Source: an uncultured Mailhella sp. (GTDB lineage: Bacteria; Desulfobacterota; Desulfovibrionia; Desulfovibrionales; Desulfovibrionaceae). From it: a DNA stretch of 22,212 nucleotides. The notes beneath the pieces were generated by a model. The model did not search any database. It was not told where the DNA came from and was given only the letters and a program-made list of their open reading frames with translations. A program made the position numbers and the translations under genes. Within the stretch, counting starts at the first letter, position 1. Every line of letters begins with the position of its first letter. Location: the NCBI RefSeq assembly GCF_905187505.1, contig NZ_CAJJIC010000032.1:1-22212 (forward strand), given 5' to 3'. Positions 1-8,299 of the stretch are shown here, one piece after another.

Positions 1-330
1 CCCCAAAGCAACGCGCACCGTACGTTCTGCAAAATTCTCCGATTCTGAACGACGCGCAAGGACGCGCGTTTCTCTCCTGTTTCGGACATACGTCCGTCCG
101 AACCGGAAGTCCCCAGGAACTGCAGGATCTTCGGGAGTCTTCACAATGACCGGCACGTTTCCTGTCCGAAGAAACGCCTTCATGCCTTTTTGGACGAAAA
201 TTTTATCCCCGTTTGTAAAACTCCACTTTGTGCAAATTTTATTTTTTTTTATATCAAAGGCCTATGAAGCACTTGTCCACGACCGTCCTTGAGAAAAAAA
301 CTACACGCCGAAGATTCGCCTTTAATATCA

Positions 331-357
331 AAAACCCCTTGCCTTATTTGGGGTTTT
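331..357 (+). terminator. AT/GC stem-loop, possible terminator of an upstream transcript
   Basis: AAAACCCC at 331-338 pairs perfectly with GGGGTTTT at 350-357 across an 11-base loop. The right arm ends in a T-run, as in a compact intrinsic terminator on the + strand. It could equally act as a leader attenuator for the dehydrogenase operon, because the candidate promoter at 339-368 overlaps its loop and right arm. Confidence 0.4.
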
Positions 358-368
358 CCCATTATCTT
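339..368 (+). promoter_or_regulatory. Candidate sigma70 promoter of the lactate dehydrogenase genes
   Basis: TTGCCT (339-344) is followed after 18 bases by TATCTT (363-368). Each box matches four of the six consensus bases, and transcription would begin about 50 bases before the first start codon. The match is modest. No clear -24/-12 sigma54 element was found in this leader. Confidence 0.3.
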
Positions 369-427
369 AGTAGGGTAAAAATGGTATTCAGTTCGTTGAC
401 TTTATAACCCTTCGGGGAGGGTATGTC

Positions 428-1813
428 ATGATCAGTCCCAATCTTATCAAAGACCTGAGCGCTCTGCTGGGCGAAGAAAACGTGTTCACCAGCGAAGCCG
501 ACAGGCAGTGCTATTCCTACGACAGCGCCGTGCTGCCTCCCAAGGTACCGGCGCTGGTTCTTCGTCCCACGCAGACGGAGCAGATAGGCGAAGTCGTCCG
601 CCTGTGCTATGAGGCCGGCCTTGCCATCACCGTCCGCGGCGCGGGCTCCAATCTTTCCGGCGGCACCGTGCCCGACACCGTGGAAAGCGCCGTGATTCTC
701 ACCAACAGCCTGCAGAAGATCCTCGAAATCAACACCGAGGACCTGTACGCCGTGGTGCAGCCCGGCGTGGTCACCGCCCAGTTCGCCGCCGCCGTGGAGG
801 CCAAGGGCCTCTTCTATCCGCCCGATCCGGGTTCCATGTCCGTGTCCACCCTGGCCGGCAACATCGCCGAGAACGCCGGCGGCCTGCGCGGCCTCAAGTA
901 CGGCGTGACCAAGGACTATGTCATGGGTCTGGAATTTTATGACTACGAAGGCAACCTGGTGAAGACCGGCTCCCGTACCGTGAAGTGCGTGACCGGCTTC
1001 AATCTGGCAGGTCTCATGGTCGGTTCCGAAGGCACCATGGGCGTCATCAGCAAGGCCATTCTCAAGCTGGTGCCGCCGCCCCGCGCCTCCCGCGCCATCA
1101 CCGCCGAGTTCGCCGACGTGCAGGATGCCGCCGACGCCGTGGCCGCCATGATCGCCGCCCACGTGGTGCCCTGCACTCTGGAACTGCTCGATCAGGCGAC
1201 GCTGAAGTATGTGGAAGCCGACCAGAAGATCGGTCTCCCCGTGGACGCCGCCGCCATGCTGCTCATCGAAGTGGACGGCCATCCCGGACAGGTTGCCGAC
1301 GAAGCGGCCATCGTGGAGGAAGTGCTCAAGAAGTGCAACGCCACGGGCATCCACATTCCCAAGGACGCCGAAGAAAAGAACAAGCTGTGGGCCGCCCGCC
1401 GCAACGCGCTGCCCGCCCTTGCCCGCGCCCGTCCCACCTGCGTGCTTGAAGACGCCACCGTGCCCCGCTCCAAGATTCCTGCCATGATCAAGAACCTCAA
1501 CGAGATCGCGGCCAAGTACAAGGTCGACATGGGAACCTTCGGTCATGCCGGCGACGGCAACCTGCATCCCACCATTCTGTGCGACAAGCGCGACAAGGAA
1601 GAATTCTCCCGCGTCGAAGCCGCCGTCGACGAAATCTTCGACGTCGCCCTCAAGCTGGGCGGCACGCTTTCCGGAGAACACGGCATCGGCACGGCCAAGG
1701 CCAAGTGGATGGAAAAGGAAACCAGCAAGGGCACCATTCTCTTCTCGCAGCGCATGCGCCGCGCCATTGACCCCAAGGGCCTGTTCAACGCCTGCAAGAT
1801 CACGGGGATGTAA
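428..1813 (+). CDS. FAD-binding D-lactate/glycolate dehydrogenase (GlcD family)
   Basis: This 461-residue flavoprotein should oxidise D-lactate (or glycolate) to pyruvate (glyoxylate) and pass electrons to the Fe-S protein encoded next. Residues about 38-180 look like an FAD_binding_4 (VAO-type) domain, with the pyrophosphate loop RGAGSNLSGG at 70-79 and the PPDPGS / NAGG stretch at 131-152. Residues about 215-458 are the FAD-oxidase C domain, with GHAGDGNLHP at 372-381 and SGEHGIG at 415-421. The length is normal for the family. The ATG at 428 follows a GGGAGGG Shine-Dalgarno at 416-422; an out-of-frame ATG lies at 423. The stop is two bases before the next gene, so the pair is translated together. 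Substrate choice between D-lactate and glycolate rests on context (lactate permease, Lut-type genes). It resembles DVU3027 of D. vulgaris in type and setting. Confidence 0.9.
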   Translation: MISPNLIKDLSALLGEENVFTSEADRQCYSYDSAVLPPKVPALVLRPTQTEQIGEVVRLCYEAGLAITVRGAGSNLSGGTVPDTVESAVILTNSLQKILEINTEDLYAVVQPGVVTAQFAAAVEAKGLFYPPDPGSMSVSTLAGNIAENAGGLRGLKYGVTKDYVMGLEFYDYEGNLVKTGSRTVKCVTGFNLAGLMVGSEGTMGVISKAILKLVPPPRASRAITAEFADVQDAADAVAAMIAAHVVPCTLELLDQATLKYVEADQKIGLPVDAAAMLLIEVDGHPGQVADEAAIVEEVLKKCNATGIHIPKDAEEKNKLWAARRNALPALARARPTCVLEDATVPRSKIPAMIKNLNEIAAKYKVDMGTFGHAGDGNLHPTILCDKRDKEEFSRVEAAVDEIFDVALKLGGTLSGEHGIGTAKAKWMEKETSKGTILFSQRMRRAIDPKGLFNACKITGM

Positions 1814-1815
1814 TC

Positions 1816-3126
1816 ATGAGCGACATATCCCGTCTTGCCAGAACTTTGATGAAGCTGGACGACAAGCTGGCCGACTGCATGCGCTGCGGTCTGTGCCAGG
1901 CTGTCTGCCCGGTGTTTGGCGTCACCCATAAGGAAGCCGACGTGAGCCGCGGCAAGCTTGCGCTTCTCGACAATCTTGCCCACAAGATCATCGAAGATCC
2001 CGACGCCGTGGAAGAAAAGCTGAACCGCTGCCTTCTGTGCGGCTCCTGTCAGGCAAACTGCCCCTCCGGCGTTTCCATTCTGGAAATCTTCATGGAAGCC
2101 CGTCAGGCCCTTGTGGACTACCGCGGACTCAACCCCATAAAGAAGCTGGTCTTCCGCGAGCTGCTCACGCATCCGCAGCTGTTCAGCGCCATGATGCGCA
2201 CCGCCGCCCCCTTCCAGGGACTCGTCATGCGCCAGAAGGGCGCGAAGACCTACGACATGCCGCTTCTCAGCAAGCTCGTGGGCTCCCGCCACATCGCCAA
2301 GCTGCCCGCCAAGTCGCTCCATGCCAAGTACGGCAGCCTGCATACCGAAGGACAGATAGGCATAAAGGTGCTGTTCTTTGCCGGCTGCATGGCCGACAAG
2401 TACTACACCCAGCTCGGCGAGGCCTGCCTCAAGGTGCTCAAGCATCACGGCGTGGGCGTGGTCATGCCCTCGGATCTCACCTGCTGCGGCATTCCCGCGC
2501 TGGCTTCCGGCGACCGCAAGGGCTTCGTCATGGAAACGCAGAAGAACCTCGACGTCATCGGCCGCGAACTTGTCGGCGGCGGCATCGACTACGTGGTCAC
2601 GCCCTGCGGTTCCTGCACCGCCACCCTCAAGGAATGGTGGCCCTACTTCATTCAGGAGTTCTCTCCTGAACATCAGAAGACCATCAGGGCCGTGGCCGAA
2701 CGCGTCATGGACATCAACGCCTTCCTCGTGGACGTGCTGCACGTGGATCAGATGGAACCCGGCGAACGCCATGCCGGCAAGGTCACCCGCGTGACCTTCC
2801 ACGACTCCTGCCACCTCAAGAAGAGCGTGGGCGTGTCCGAGCAGCCCCGCAAGCTCATCCGCATGAATCCCGACTACGAGCTTGTGGAAATGGCCGAGGC
2901 CGACCGCTGCTGCGGCTGCGGCGGCAGCTTCACCCTGTTCCATTACGATCTGTCCAAGGAAATAGGCCAGCGCAAGCGCGACAACATCGTGAAGACCGGC
3001 GCCACCGCCGTGGCCACGGGCTGCCCCGCCTGCATGCTGCAGATTTCCGACATGCTCTCGCAGAACAAGGATGAGGTGGTAGTCAAGCATCCCATCGAAA
3101 TCTACGCGGAAACTCTTCCCGACTGA
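1816..3126 (+). CDS. Fe-S oxidoreductase with two CCG domains, partner of the D-lactate dehydrogenase (GlcF-like)
   Basis: This 436-residue electron-transfer subunit is of the GlcF / heterodisulfide-reductase HdrD-like type and likely carries electrons from the preceding flavoprotein towards the quinone pool or another membrane acceptor. Two [4Fe-4S] motifs are visible: C21-x2-C24-x2-C27-x3-C31-P and C72-x2-C75-x2-C78-x3-C82-P. Two cysteine-rich CCG domains follow: C191, C223-C224, C264/C267, then C332, C365-C366 with C368, C403/C406. No membrane segment is evident, so it is probably cytoplasmic or membrane-associated. The start lies two bases after the dehydrogenase stop, with a GGGG ribosome-binding stretch inside the upstream coding end. 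A strong stem-loop follows the stop codon at once, closing this two-gene unit. Confidence 0.9.
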   Translation: MSDISRLARTLMKLDDKLADCMRCGLCQAVCPVFGVTHKEADVSRGKLALLDNLAHKIIEDPDAVEEKLNRCLLCGSCQANCPSGVSILEIFMEARQALVDYRGLNPIKKLVFRELLTHPQLFSAMMRTAAPFQGLVMRQKGAKTYDMPLLSKLVGSRHIAKLPAKSLHAKYGSLHTEGQIGIKVLFFAGCMADKYYTQLGEACLKVLKHHGVGVVMPSDLTCCGIPALASGDRKGFVMETQKNLDVIGRELVGGGIDYVVTPCGSCTATLKEWWPYFIQEFSPEHQKTIRAVAERVMDINAFLVDVLHVDQMEPGERHAGKVTRVTFHDSCHLKKSVGVSEQPRKLIRMNPDYELVEMAEADRCCGCGGSFTLFHYDLSKEIGQRKRDNIVKTGATAVATGCPACMLQISDMLSQNKDEVVVKHPIEIYAETLPD

Positions 3127-3135
3127 TTCTCTTGA

Positions 3136-3169
3136 GGAAGAGCGGCCCATGCCGAGCCGCTCTTCCTTT
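3136..3169 (+). terminator. Intrinsic terminator after the D-lactate dehydrogenase pair
   Basis: GGAAGAGCGGC (3136-3146) pairs perfectly with GCCGCTCTTCC (3156-3166) across a nine-base loop and is followed by TTTCTCC. The 11-bp GC-rich stem is strong; the short, interrupted T-run suggests that some transcription may read through into the LutC-type gene. Confidence 0.7.
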
Positions 3170-3173
3170 CTCC

Positions 3174-3320
3174 GGTGCGCTCGGAACTGAAAACGGCGCA
3201 CCTCTCTTCTCTTCTCCGCATGACATCCCGTCGTCGGAGAAGAAGGGTCCTGCCGCAGACGCTGCACGGACCCGAACCTGCAAGTCCTGAGTCCGTCCGG
3301 CGTATTCGCCGACAGGACTT
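3174..3320 (+). repeat. Series of four further inverted repeats in the LutC leader
   Basis: After the terminator at 3136-3169 come four more inverted repeats in tandem: GGTGCGC 3174-3180 / GCGCACC 3196-3202; CTTCTCCG 3211-3218 / CGGAGAAG 3235-3242; GGGTCC 3245-3250 / GGACCC 3268-3273; and a two-part stem AAGTCCTG 3282-3289 / CAGGACTT 3313-3320 enclosing CGGCG 3298-3302 / CGCCG 3307-3311 with a TATT loop. None is followed by a T-run. They could stabilise or process the transcript, or regulate the downstream gene. No known riboswitch was recognised. Confidence 0.6.
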
Positions 3321-3351
3321 CAGCAACGTACAAACGCTCCAAGGAGTAACA

Positions 3352-3978
3352 ATGACTCAGGATCAACTTGTCGAAGTGGTGAAAACCAAGGCGCCTTCGG
3401 TTCCTGTCACCTTCTATGAGGCCAAGGACTTTGCGGACGCCATGCAGTACGCCGTGGACGTGACGGAAAAGAAGCGTCACTGCGAAATGCTGCTGCCCGT
3501 GGAAGGCGAGCATTACGGCCCGGTCAGCGAAAACGGCTTCCCCACTCTTCTTGAACGCTTCATCGCCGCTCCCGGCCTTTCCGAAGAGGAATACGCCGTT
3601 CTGGAAGAAAAGGCCGCCGGCACCGACATCACGCTGCTGCGCTCCGGTCTGCGCGATCACATGGGCGGCTTCGACACCAGCATCACCTGGGCTGACGGCC
3701 TCGTGGCCGACACCGTGACGTGCGTGGTCAACTCCAACAGCGAGGAAGTGCGTCTCGGCACCATGGTGGCCGAAGTGTCCATCATGCTGGTGCGCAAGGG
3801 CACCCTGCTGGAAAAGGTGGAGGACGCCAACGCTCTTCTGCTCGACCTCGTCAACCGCGGCGGCGCTTCCTACACGGCCTTCATCACCGGCCCCAGCCGT
3901 ACGGCAGACATTGAACGCGTGGGCGCCCTCGGCGTGCACGGTCCCCTCGAACTTCATATCGTGCTGCTGGAGGACTAA
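3352..3978 (+). CDS. LutC/LldG-type LUD-domain protein (L-lactate utilisation)
   Basis: This 208-residue protein is of the LUD (LutC/YkgG) family and is a subunit of the L-lactate oxidation complex. The C-terminal stretch TGPSRTADIE followed by LGVHGPLELHIVLLED is characteristic of LutC proteins. The open frame extends upstream to 3175, but the ATG at 3352 follows AAGGAG at 3341-3346 with good spacing, and the upstream part is stem-loop leader without codon bias, so the shorter start is chosen. The next gene begins three bases after the stop. In D. vulgaris the corresponding pair is DVU3032/DVU3033. LutC proteins lack obvious redox centres, and their exact role within the complex is not defined by the sequence. 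Confidence 0.87.
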   Translation: MTQDQLVEVVKTKAPSVPVTFYEAKDFADAMQYAVDVTEKKRHCEMLLPVEGEHYGPVSENGFPTLLERFIAAPGLSEEEYAVLEEKAAGTDITLLRSGLRDHMGGFDTSITWADGLVADTVTCVVNSNSEEVRLGTMVAEVSIMLVRKGTLLEKVEDANALLLDLVNRGGASYTAFITGPSRTADIERVGALGVHGPLELHIVLLED

Positions 3979-3981
3979 AAC

Positions 3982-6132
3982 ATGGCCGACGCCAAGAACA
4001 TGAAGGAATATCACGGTCAGATTCAGGAAGCGCTGGACGACAAGTTCCTCCGCGCCACGCTGGACAAGTTCGCCGTCGAATACAAGGCCAACCGCACCCG
4101 CATCTTCAGCGGCATGGACGTGGACGGTCTCATCAAGGAAGTGGCCGACATCAAGGACAACGCGGCTCAGCACATGATGGAGCTCTTTGCCCAGTTCAAG
4201 GCCGAAGCGGAAAAGCGCGGCGTGCACGTGCATCTCGCCTCCACCGGCGCGGAAGCCAACCGCATCATCGCCAAGATCGCCAAGGAAAACAACTGCCACA
4301 ACATCATCAAGTCCAAGTCCATGACGGCGGAAGAAATCCACCTGAACGACGCCCTCGAAAAAGAAGGCTGCCGCGTGGTGGAAACCGACCTCGGCGAATG
4401 GATCATTCAGCTGCGGCATGAGGGCCCGTCCCACATGGTCATGCCCGCCATTCACCTTTCCCGCTACCAGGTCGCCGACCTGTTCACCGACGTGACCCAC
4501 GTGCAGCAGGACAGGGAAGACATTCAGAAGCTCGTGAAGGTGGCCCGCAAGGAGCTGCGCAGCGAGTACGTGAAGGCTGACATGGGCATTTCCGGCGCCA
4601 ACTTCGCCGTGGCGGAAGCCGGCCTCATCGGCACGGTGACCAACGAAGGCAACCTCCGCCTCGTGACCACCATGCCCCGCGTGCACGTGGTGCTCGCCGG
4701 TCTTGAAAAGCTCATTCCCACCATTGCCGACGCGCTCAAGGTGCTGCAGGTGCTGCCCAGAAACGCCACCGCGCAGGCCATCACCTCCTACATCACCTGG
4801 ATTGCCGGCGCCAATGAATGCGCCGCCGGTCCCGACGGCCGCAAGGAAATGCACATCGTCTTCCTCGACAACGGCCGCCTCAAGATCGCCCAGGATCCCG
4901 CATTCAAGGACATCCTGCGCTGCGTGCGCTGCGGCGCCTGCGCCAACGTCTGCCCCGTGTACCGTCTCATCGGCGGCCACAAGATGGGCTACGTGTACAT
5001 CGGCGCCGTGGGTCTCGCGCTCACCTATCTGTATCACGGTGCGGACAAGGCCCGCGCGCTGGTGCAGAACTGCATAGGCTGCGAATCCTGCAAGAACGTG
5101 TGCTCCGCCGGCATCGATCTGCCGCGCATCACCATGGAAATCCGTTCCCGCCTCGTCAAGGCCGACGGCAACAACGCCGCCGGTTCCGTGATGAGCATGG
5201 TGATGAAGGACCGCGACCGCTTCCACAGCCTGCTCAAGTTCATCAAGTTCTCGCAGAAGCCCCTCACCGTGAAGGGCGGCAAGTTCATCCGCCATCTGCC
5301 CGCCGTGCTCATGGGCGGCGATCAGAGCTTCCGCCAGCTGCCCGCGCTTGCGCCCAAGTCGTTCCGCCAGCTCTTCAAGAGCGTGGTGAACAACCCCTCG
5401 CAGCCCAAGTTCCGCGTGGCCATCTTCTCCGGCTGCGCTCAGGACTTCGTGTATCCCGAGCAGCTCGTGGCCGCCGTTCGCCTGCTCAACAGGCACGGCG
5501 TGCACGTGGAGTTCCCCCTCAAGCAGACCTGCTGCGGCCTGCCTCTGGAAATGATGGGCCAGCGTGAAACCAGCCTGCAGGTGAGCTCGCAGAACGTGAA
5601 CGCCTTCGAGCCCGGCAAGTACGACGCCATCCTCACGCTGTGCGCGTCCTGCGCCGGTCACCTCAAGCACGCCTATCCCGACCTGCTGAAGGATACCCCG
5701 GACCACTACCGCACCGACATCTTCGCCTCGAAGGTCATGGACTTCACCTCCTTCGTCTACAACAAGCTCGGCCTGCGCGCCGAAGACTTCGTGAAGTCGA
5801 ACGAAAAGGTGACCTACCATTCGCCCTGCCACATGCGCAACATGGGCGTGACCGAAGAACCCCGCGCGCTTCTGAACATGGTCGCCGACTATGTGCCCGC
5901 GACCGAAGAAGACATGTGCTGCGGCTTCGGCGGCACCTTCTCCGTGAAGTTCCCTGAACTCTCCGCCGAAATCGGCAAAAAGAAGCTGAAGAACAGCGAA
6001 GACACCGGCGCCTCCCTGGTGGTGACCGACTGCCCCGGCTGCGTCATGCAGATCCGCGGCGTGGCCACGGCCAACGATTCGCCCATCAAGGTCGAGCACA
6101 TCTCCGAACTGCTCGCCCGTCAGATGAAGTAA
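3982..6132 (+). CDS. Fused LutB-LutA-type Fe-S protein of the L-lactate dehydrogenase complex (LldH-like)
   Basis: This 716-residue protein combines what Bacillus LutB and LutA do separately. Residues about 30-300 form a LUD domain of the LutB type. Two [4Fe-4S] motifs follow: C314-x2-C317-x2-C320-x3-C324-P and C364-x2-C367-x2-C370-x3-C374, the latter with Ser instead of the usual Pro. The C-terminal half carries two CCG domains: C485, C517-C518, C554/C557, then C616, C646-C647, C684/C687. It would oxidise L-lactate to pyruvate together with the LutC-type protein encoded three bases upstream. Length and architecture match DVU3033-type proteins of sulfate reducers. No membrane segments are seen. 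A strong terminator follows, so the permease gene downstream is a separate or read-through unit. Confidence 0.88.
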   Translation: MADAKNMKEYHGQIQEALDDKFLRATLDKFAVEYKANRTRIFSGMDVDGLIKEVADIKDNAAQHMMELFAQFKAEAEKRGVHVHLASTGAEANRIIAKIAKENNCHNIIKSKSMTAEEIHLNDALEKEGCRVVETDLGEWIIQLRHEGPSHMVMPAIHLSRYQVADLFTDVTHVQQDREDIQKLVKVARKELRSEYVKADMGISGANFAVAEAGLIGTVTNEGNLRLVTTMPRVHVVLAGLEKLIPTIADALKVLQVLPRNATAQAITSYITWIAGANECAAGPDGRKEMHIVFLDNGRLKIAQDPAFKDILRCVRCGACANVCPVYRLIGGHKMGYVYIGAVGLALTYLYHGADKARALVQNCIGCESCKNVCSAGIDLPRITMEIRSRLVKADGNNAAGSVMSMVMKDRDRFHSLLKFIKFSQKPLTVKGGKFIRHLPAVLMGGDQSFRQLPALAPKSFRQLFKSVVNNPSQPKFRVAIFSGCAQDFVYPEQLVAAVRLLNRHGVHVEFPLKQTCCGLPLEMMGQRETSLQVSSQNVNAFEPGKYDAILTLCASCAGHLKHAYPDLLKDTPDHYRTDIFASKVMDFTSFVYNKLGLRAEDFVKSNEKVTYHSPCHMRNMGVTEEPRALLNMVADYVPATEEDMCCGFGGTFSVKFPELSAEIGKKKLKNSEDTGASLVVTDCPGCVMQIRGVATANDSPIKVEHISELLARQMK

Positions 6133-6133
6133 C

Positions 6134-6176
6134 CACAAGGAGGCCCCGTCCCGTCCGGGGCGGGGCCTCCTTTGTG
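6134..6176 (+). terminator. Terminator after the L-lactate dehydrogenase genes
   Basis: CACAAGGAGGCCCCG (6134-6148) pairs with CGGGGCCTCCTTTGTG (6161-6176) with a single one-base bulge and a 12-base loop. The stem is about 15 bp and very GC-rich in the middle. There is no long T-run beyond the TTT inside the arm. Confidence 0.65.
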
Positions 6177-6396
6177 ACCGGAGCTGCGGAATTTTCCCGC
6201 CTTTTCGGGAAAGCCCCCCCATCCCGCAGCCGAACGGCGCACAACGCTTTTTCACGGCCTCCGGCCGTCCGACTCATGGAGGCCCCAAGCTCCAGCCCCT
6301 CATAGGCATCCCAAAATACCCAACCAGGATACAGGCATTACGCTTTTTCCTGCATAATCCCGTTTACCTTCTTACAGACTTGTAGAGGAGAGCACT
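6177..6396. other. Non-coding leader of the lactate permease gene
   Basis: This 220-base gap holds two more small hairpins: TTTCCCG 6193-6199 / CGGGAAA 6206-6212 and ACGGCC 6254-6259 / GGCCGT 6263-6268. A possible -10 box, CATAAT, lies at 6353-6358, but no convincing -35 is found at the right distance. GAGGAG just before the ATG at 6397 is the ribosome-binding site. No gene is seen here. Confidence 0.45.
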
Positions 6397-8085
6397 ATGA
6401 ACATTGAACTCCTGGCACTGTTCGCCGTCGCGCCGCTTCTTGTGGCGCTGATTCTCATGGTCGGCCTGCGCTGGTCGTCCATGCGCGCCATGCCCCTGGC
6501 CTGGGCCACCGGCGCGCTGCTTGCCATCATCGTATGGCAGCTGCCCGTCGTCCGGGTGATCGCCCTCACGCTTGAAGGCTTCATCACGGCCGCCGGCGTG
6601 CTGATCATCGTTTTCGGTGCTCTGCTCATCTACTACACGCTCACCTACAGCGGCGCCATGGAAACCATCCAGGCGGGCATGAAGAAAATCAGCCCCGACC
6701 GCCGCGTGCAGACCATCATCATCGGCTTCATGTTCGCCGCCTTCATCGAAGGCGCGGCCGGCTTCGGTACCCCCGCCGCTCTTGCCGCCCCGCTGCTGCT
6801 CGGTCTCGGCTTCCCTCCCCTCTGCGCCGCCGTCATCTGCCTTGCCTTCAACAGCATCCCCGTGACCTTCGGCGCCGTGGGCACCCCCGTGCTCCAGGGC
6901 TTCAAGTCCATTGAAAGCCTCGCCATGACCGCCCTCGGCATCGGCGATCCCGCCGTCGTCTACAAGACCATCGGCGAATACGTCACCCTCATGCACCTGC
7001 CCATGCTCTTCATCCTGCCCATCTTCCTGCTGGGCTTCATGACCCGCTACTACGGCAAGAACAAGTCCTGGTCCGAAGGCTTCGCCGCGTGGAAGTACTG
7101 CCTGCTCGCCTCCGTCTGCTTCGGCGTTCCCTACTTCATCCTCGCCTGGGCCGTCGGTCCCGAACTGCCCTCCCTGCTCGGCGGCATCATCGGCCTCGGC
7201 GTGCTCGTGAAGCTCACCCAGAAGGGCATCTGCGTTCCCGAAGGCACCTGGGACTTCGATAGCAGCGACAATTGGGATCCTGCCTGGATCGGCGAAATCA
7301 AGCCTTCCGACGTGACCGAGTACAAGGAACACATGAGCCAGTTCATGGCCTGGCTTCCCTACGTGCTGTGCGGCCTCATCCTCGTTCTCACCCGCGTGCC
7401 CGCCTTCCATCTGAAGGCTCTGGTCACCGACCCCATGTTCAACATCGGCGCTTCCAACATTCTCGGTCAGGAAGGCGTGACCTCCTACATCGCGCTCATG
7501 AACCTGCCCGGCACCGTGCCCTTCATCCTCGTTTCCATCATCACCATCTTCCTGCACGGCATGCTGCGTGACGACGCCATCGGCAGCAACAAGGTCAGCA
7601 AGGCCTGGTCCACCGCCTTCGCCAAGATGAAGGCCCCCACCATCTCCCTGCTCGCCGCCGTGGCCCTCGTGTCCATCTTCAAGGGCACGGGCGTCAGCGA
7701 AGCCACCAACCACGTTTCCATGCCCATGGCTCTGGCCCAGTGCCTCGCCGACCTCGCCGGCGGCGCATGGCCCGCTCTTGCCTCCTACGTCGGCGGCCTC
7801 GGCGCGTTCATCACCGGTTCCAACACCGTGTCCGACATGCTCTTCGCCAACTTCCAGTGGGATATGGCCAGAACCCTCGGCTACACCGTGCCTCAGCACT
7901 TCATCATCGTGGCTGCTCAGGGCGTCGGCGGCGCCATGGGCAACATGATCTGCATCCACAACATCGTGGCTGCCTGCGCCGTGCTCGGCCTCATCGGCAA
8001 GGAAGGCGACATCCTCCGTCGCACCATCATCCCCTTCGTCCTTTACGGCATCGCCGTGGGCATCGTGGCCTTCATCCTGATGTAA
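6397..8085 (+). CDS. lctP: L-lactate permease (LctP/LldP family)
   Basis: This 562-residue polytopic inner-membrane protein should import lactate with protons and so supply the two dehydrogenase modules upstream. It is hydrophobic throughout, with many predicted membrane segments starting at about residue 5. It contains the typical lactate-permease stretches FIEGAAGFGTPAALAAPLL near residues 115-135 and a C-terminal GGLGAFITGSNTVSDMLFA stretch near 465-485, followed by the AQGVGGAMGNMICIHN region. The length fits the family (about 550-560). The start at 6397 follows GAGGAG. The gene is flanked by terminators on both sides, so it may be expressed on its own, although its place after the dehydrogenases clearly ties it to lactate metabolism. 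Confidence 0.92.
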   Translation: MNIELLALFAVAPLLVALILMVGLRWSSMRAMPLAWATGALLAIIVWQLPVVRVIALTLEGFITAAGVLIIVFGALLIYYTLTYSGAMETIQAGMKKISPDRRVQTIIIGFMFAAFIEGAAGFGTPAALAAPLLLGLGFPPLCAAVICLAFNSIPVTFGAVGTPVLQGFKSIESLAMTALGIGDPAVVYKTIGEYVTLMHLPMLFILPIFLLGFMTRYYGKNKSWSEGFAAWKYCLLASVCFGVPYFILAWAVGPELPSLLGGIIGLGVLVKLTQKGICVPEGTWDFDSSDNWDPAWIGEIKPSDVTEYKEHMSQFMAWLPYVLCGLILVLTRVPAFHLKALVTDPMFNIGASNILGQEGVTSYIALMNLPGTVPFILVSIITIFLHGMLRDDAIGSNKVSKAWSTAFAKMKAPTISLLAAVALVSIFKGTGVSEATNHVSMPMALAQCLADLAGGAWPALASYVGGLGAFITGSNTVSDMLFANFQWDMARTLGYTVPQHFIIVAAQGVGGAMGNMICIHNIVAACAVLGLIGKEGDILRRTIIPFVLYGIAVGIVAFILM

Positions 8086-8104
8086 GAGCCGCCAGCCTCA
8101 TTTG

Positions 8105-8132
8105 AAAAGGGCCGCCTTCGGGCGGCCTTTTT
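8105..8132 (+). terminator. Intrinsic terminator after the lactate permease
   Basis: AAAAGGGCCGCC (8105-8116) and GGCGGCCTTTTT (8121-8132) form a stem capped by a TTCG tetraloop and end in a run of five T. This is a textbook Rho-independent terminator. Confidence 0.9.
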
Positions 8133-8299
8133 CGTAATGAAGAACGCCGCCCTTCCGCTCTTTTCTCCCCTAAGGGAAAGGAATACCATGCAGTCCGGGC
8201 GCGTACTTTTCTCCTAAGGAACGCAGCGTTTCGGAACACGTCCCGGACAGGACGGAAAACTCCGTTCCGAACGCGCTCCCGCGCCTGCGAGGAGCCTTC

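Larger units (their letters stand above)
1..427. other. Non-coding leader upstream of the lactate genes
   Basis: No credible gene is seen in this 427-base stretch. It is more AT-rich than the neighbouring genes, notably around 180-360. It holds an inverted repeat TTCGGAC (81-87) / GTCCGAA (96-102), with a further GTCCGAA at 164-170, and a stem-loop AAAACCCC (331-338) / GGGGTTTT (350-357). The SD of the first gene lies in a short inverted repeat, ACCCT (407-411) / AGGGT (418-422), which might limit ribosome access. The gene upstream of the window is not visible. Confidence 0.6.

Noticed and set aside
151..165. GGCAC...TGT stretch considered as a sigma54 -24/-12 promoter before the lactate genes
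   Set aside because: The -12 GC is missing at the required distance, and the site is over 250 bases from the gene.
3175..3351. Extended N-terminus for the LutC-type protein
   Set aside because: The stretch is composed of stem-loops, encodes an Arg-rich non-conserved peptide, and the ATG at 3352 has a strong AAGGAG.
1543..6255. A 1570-residue open frame on the minus strand across the lactate dehydrogenase genes
   Set aside because: Its codons are exactly in register with three + strand genes that share one frame (1816, 3352, 3982). A stop could arise only opposite TTA, CTA or TCA, which these GC-rich genes avoid. The product is a low-complexity His/Gly/Ala/Val-rich protein without a recognisable domain, and the + strand proteins are clear.
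6364..7959. A 531-residue minus-strand open frame opposite the lactate permease, with similar ones opposite the dehydrogenase (362-1681), rarA (8072-9706) and MATE (9742-11172)
   Set aside because: All are antisense shadows caused by strong codon bias. They have biased composition, no ribosome-binding logic and no family resemblance.
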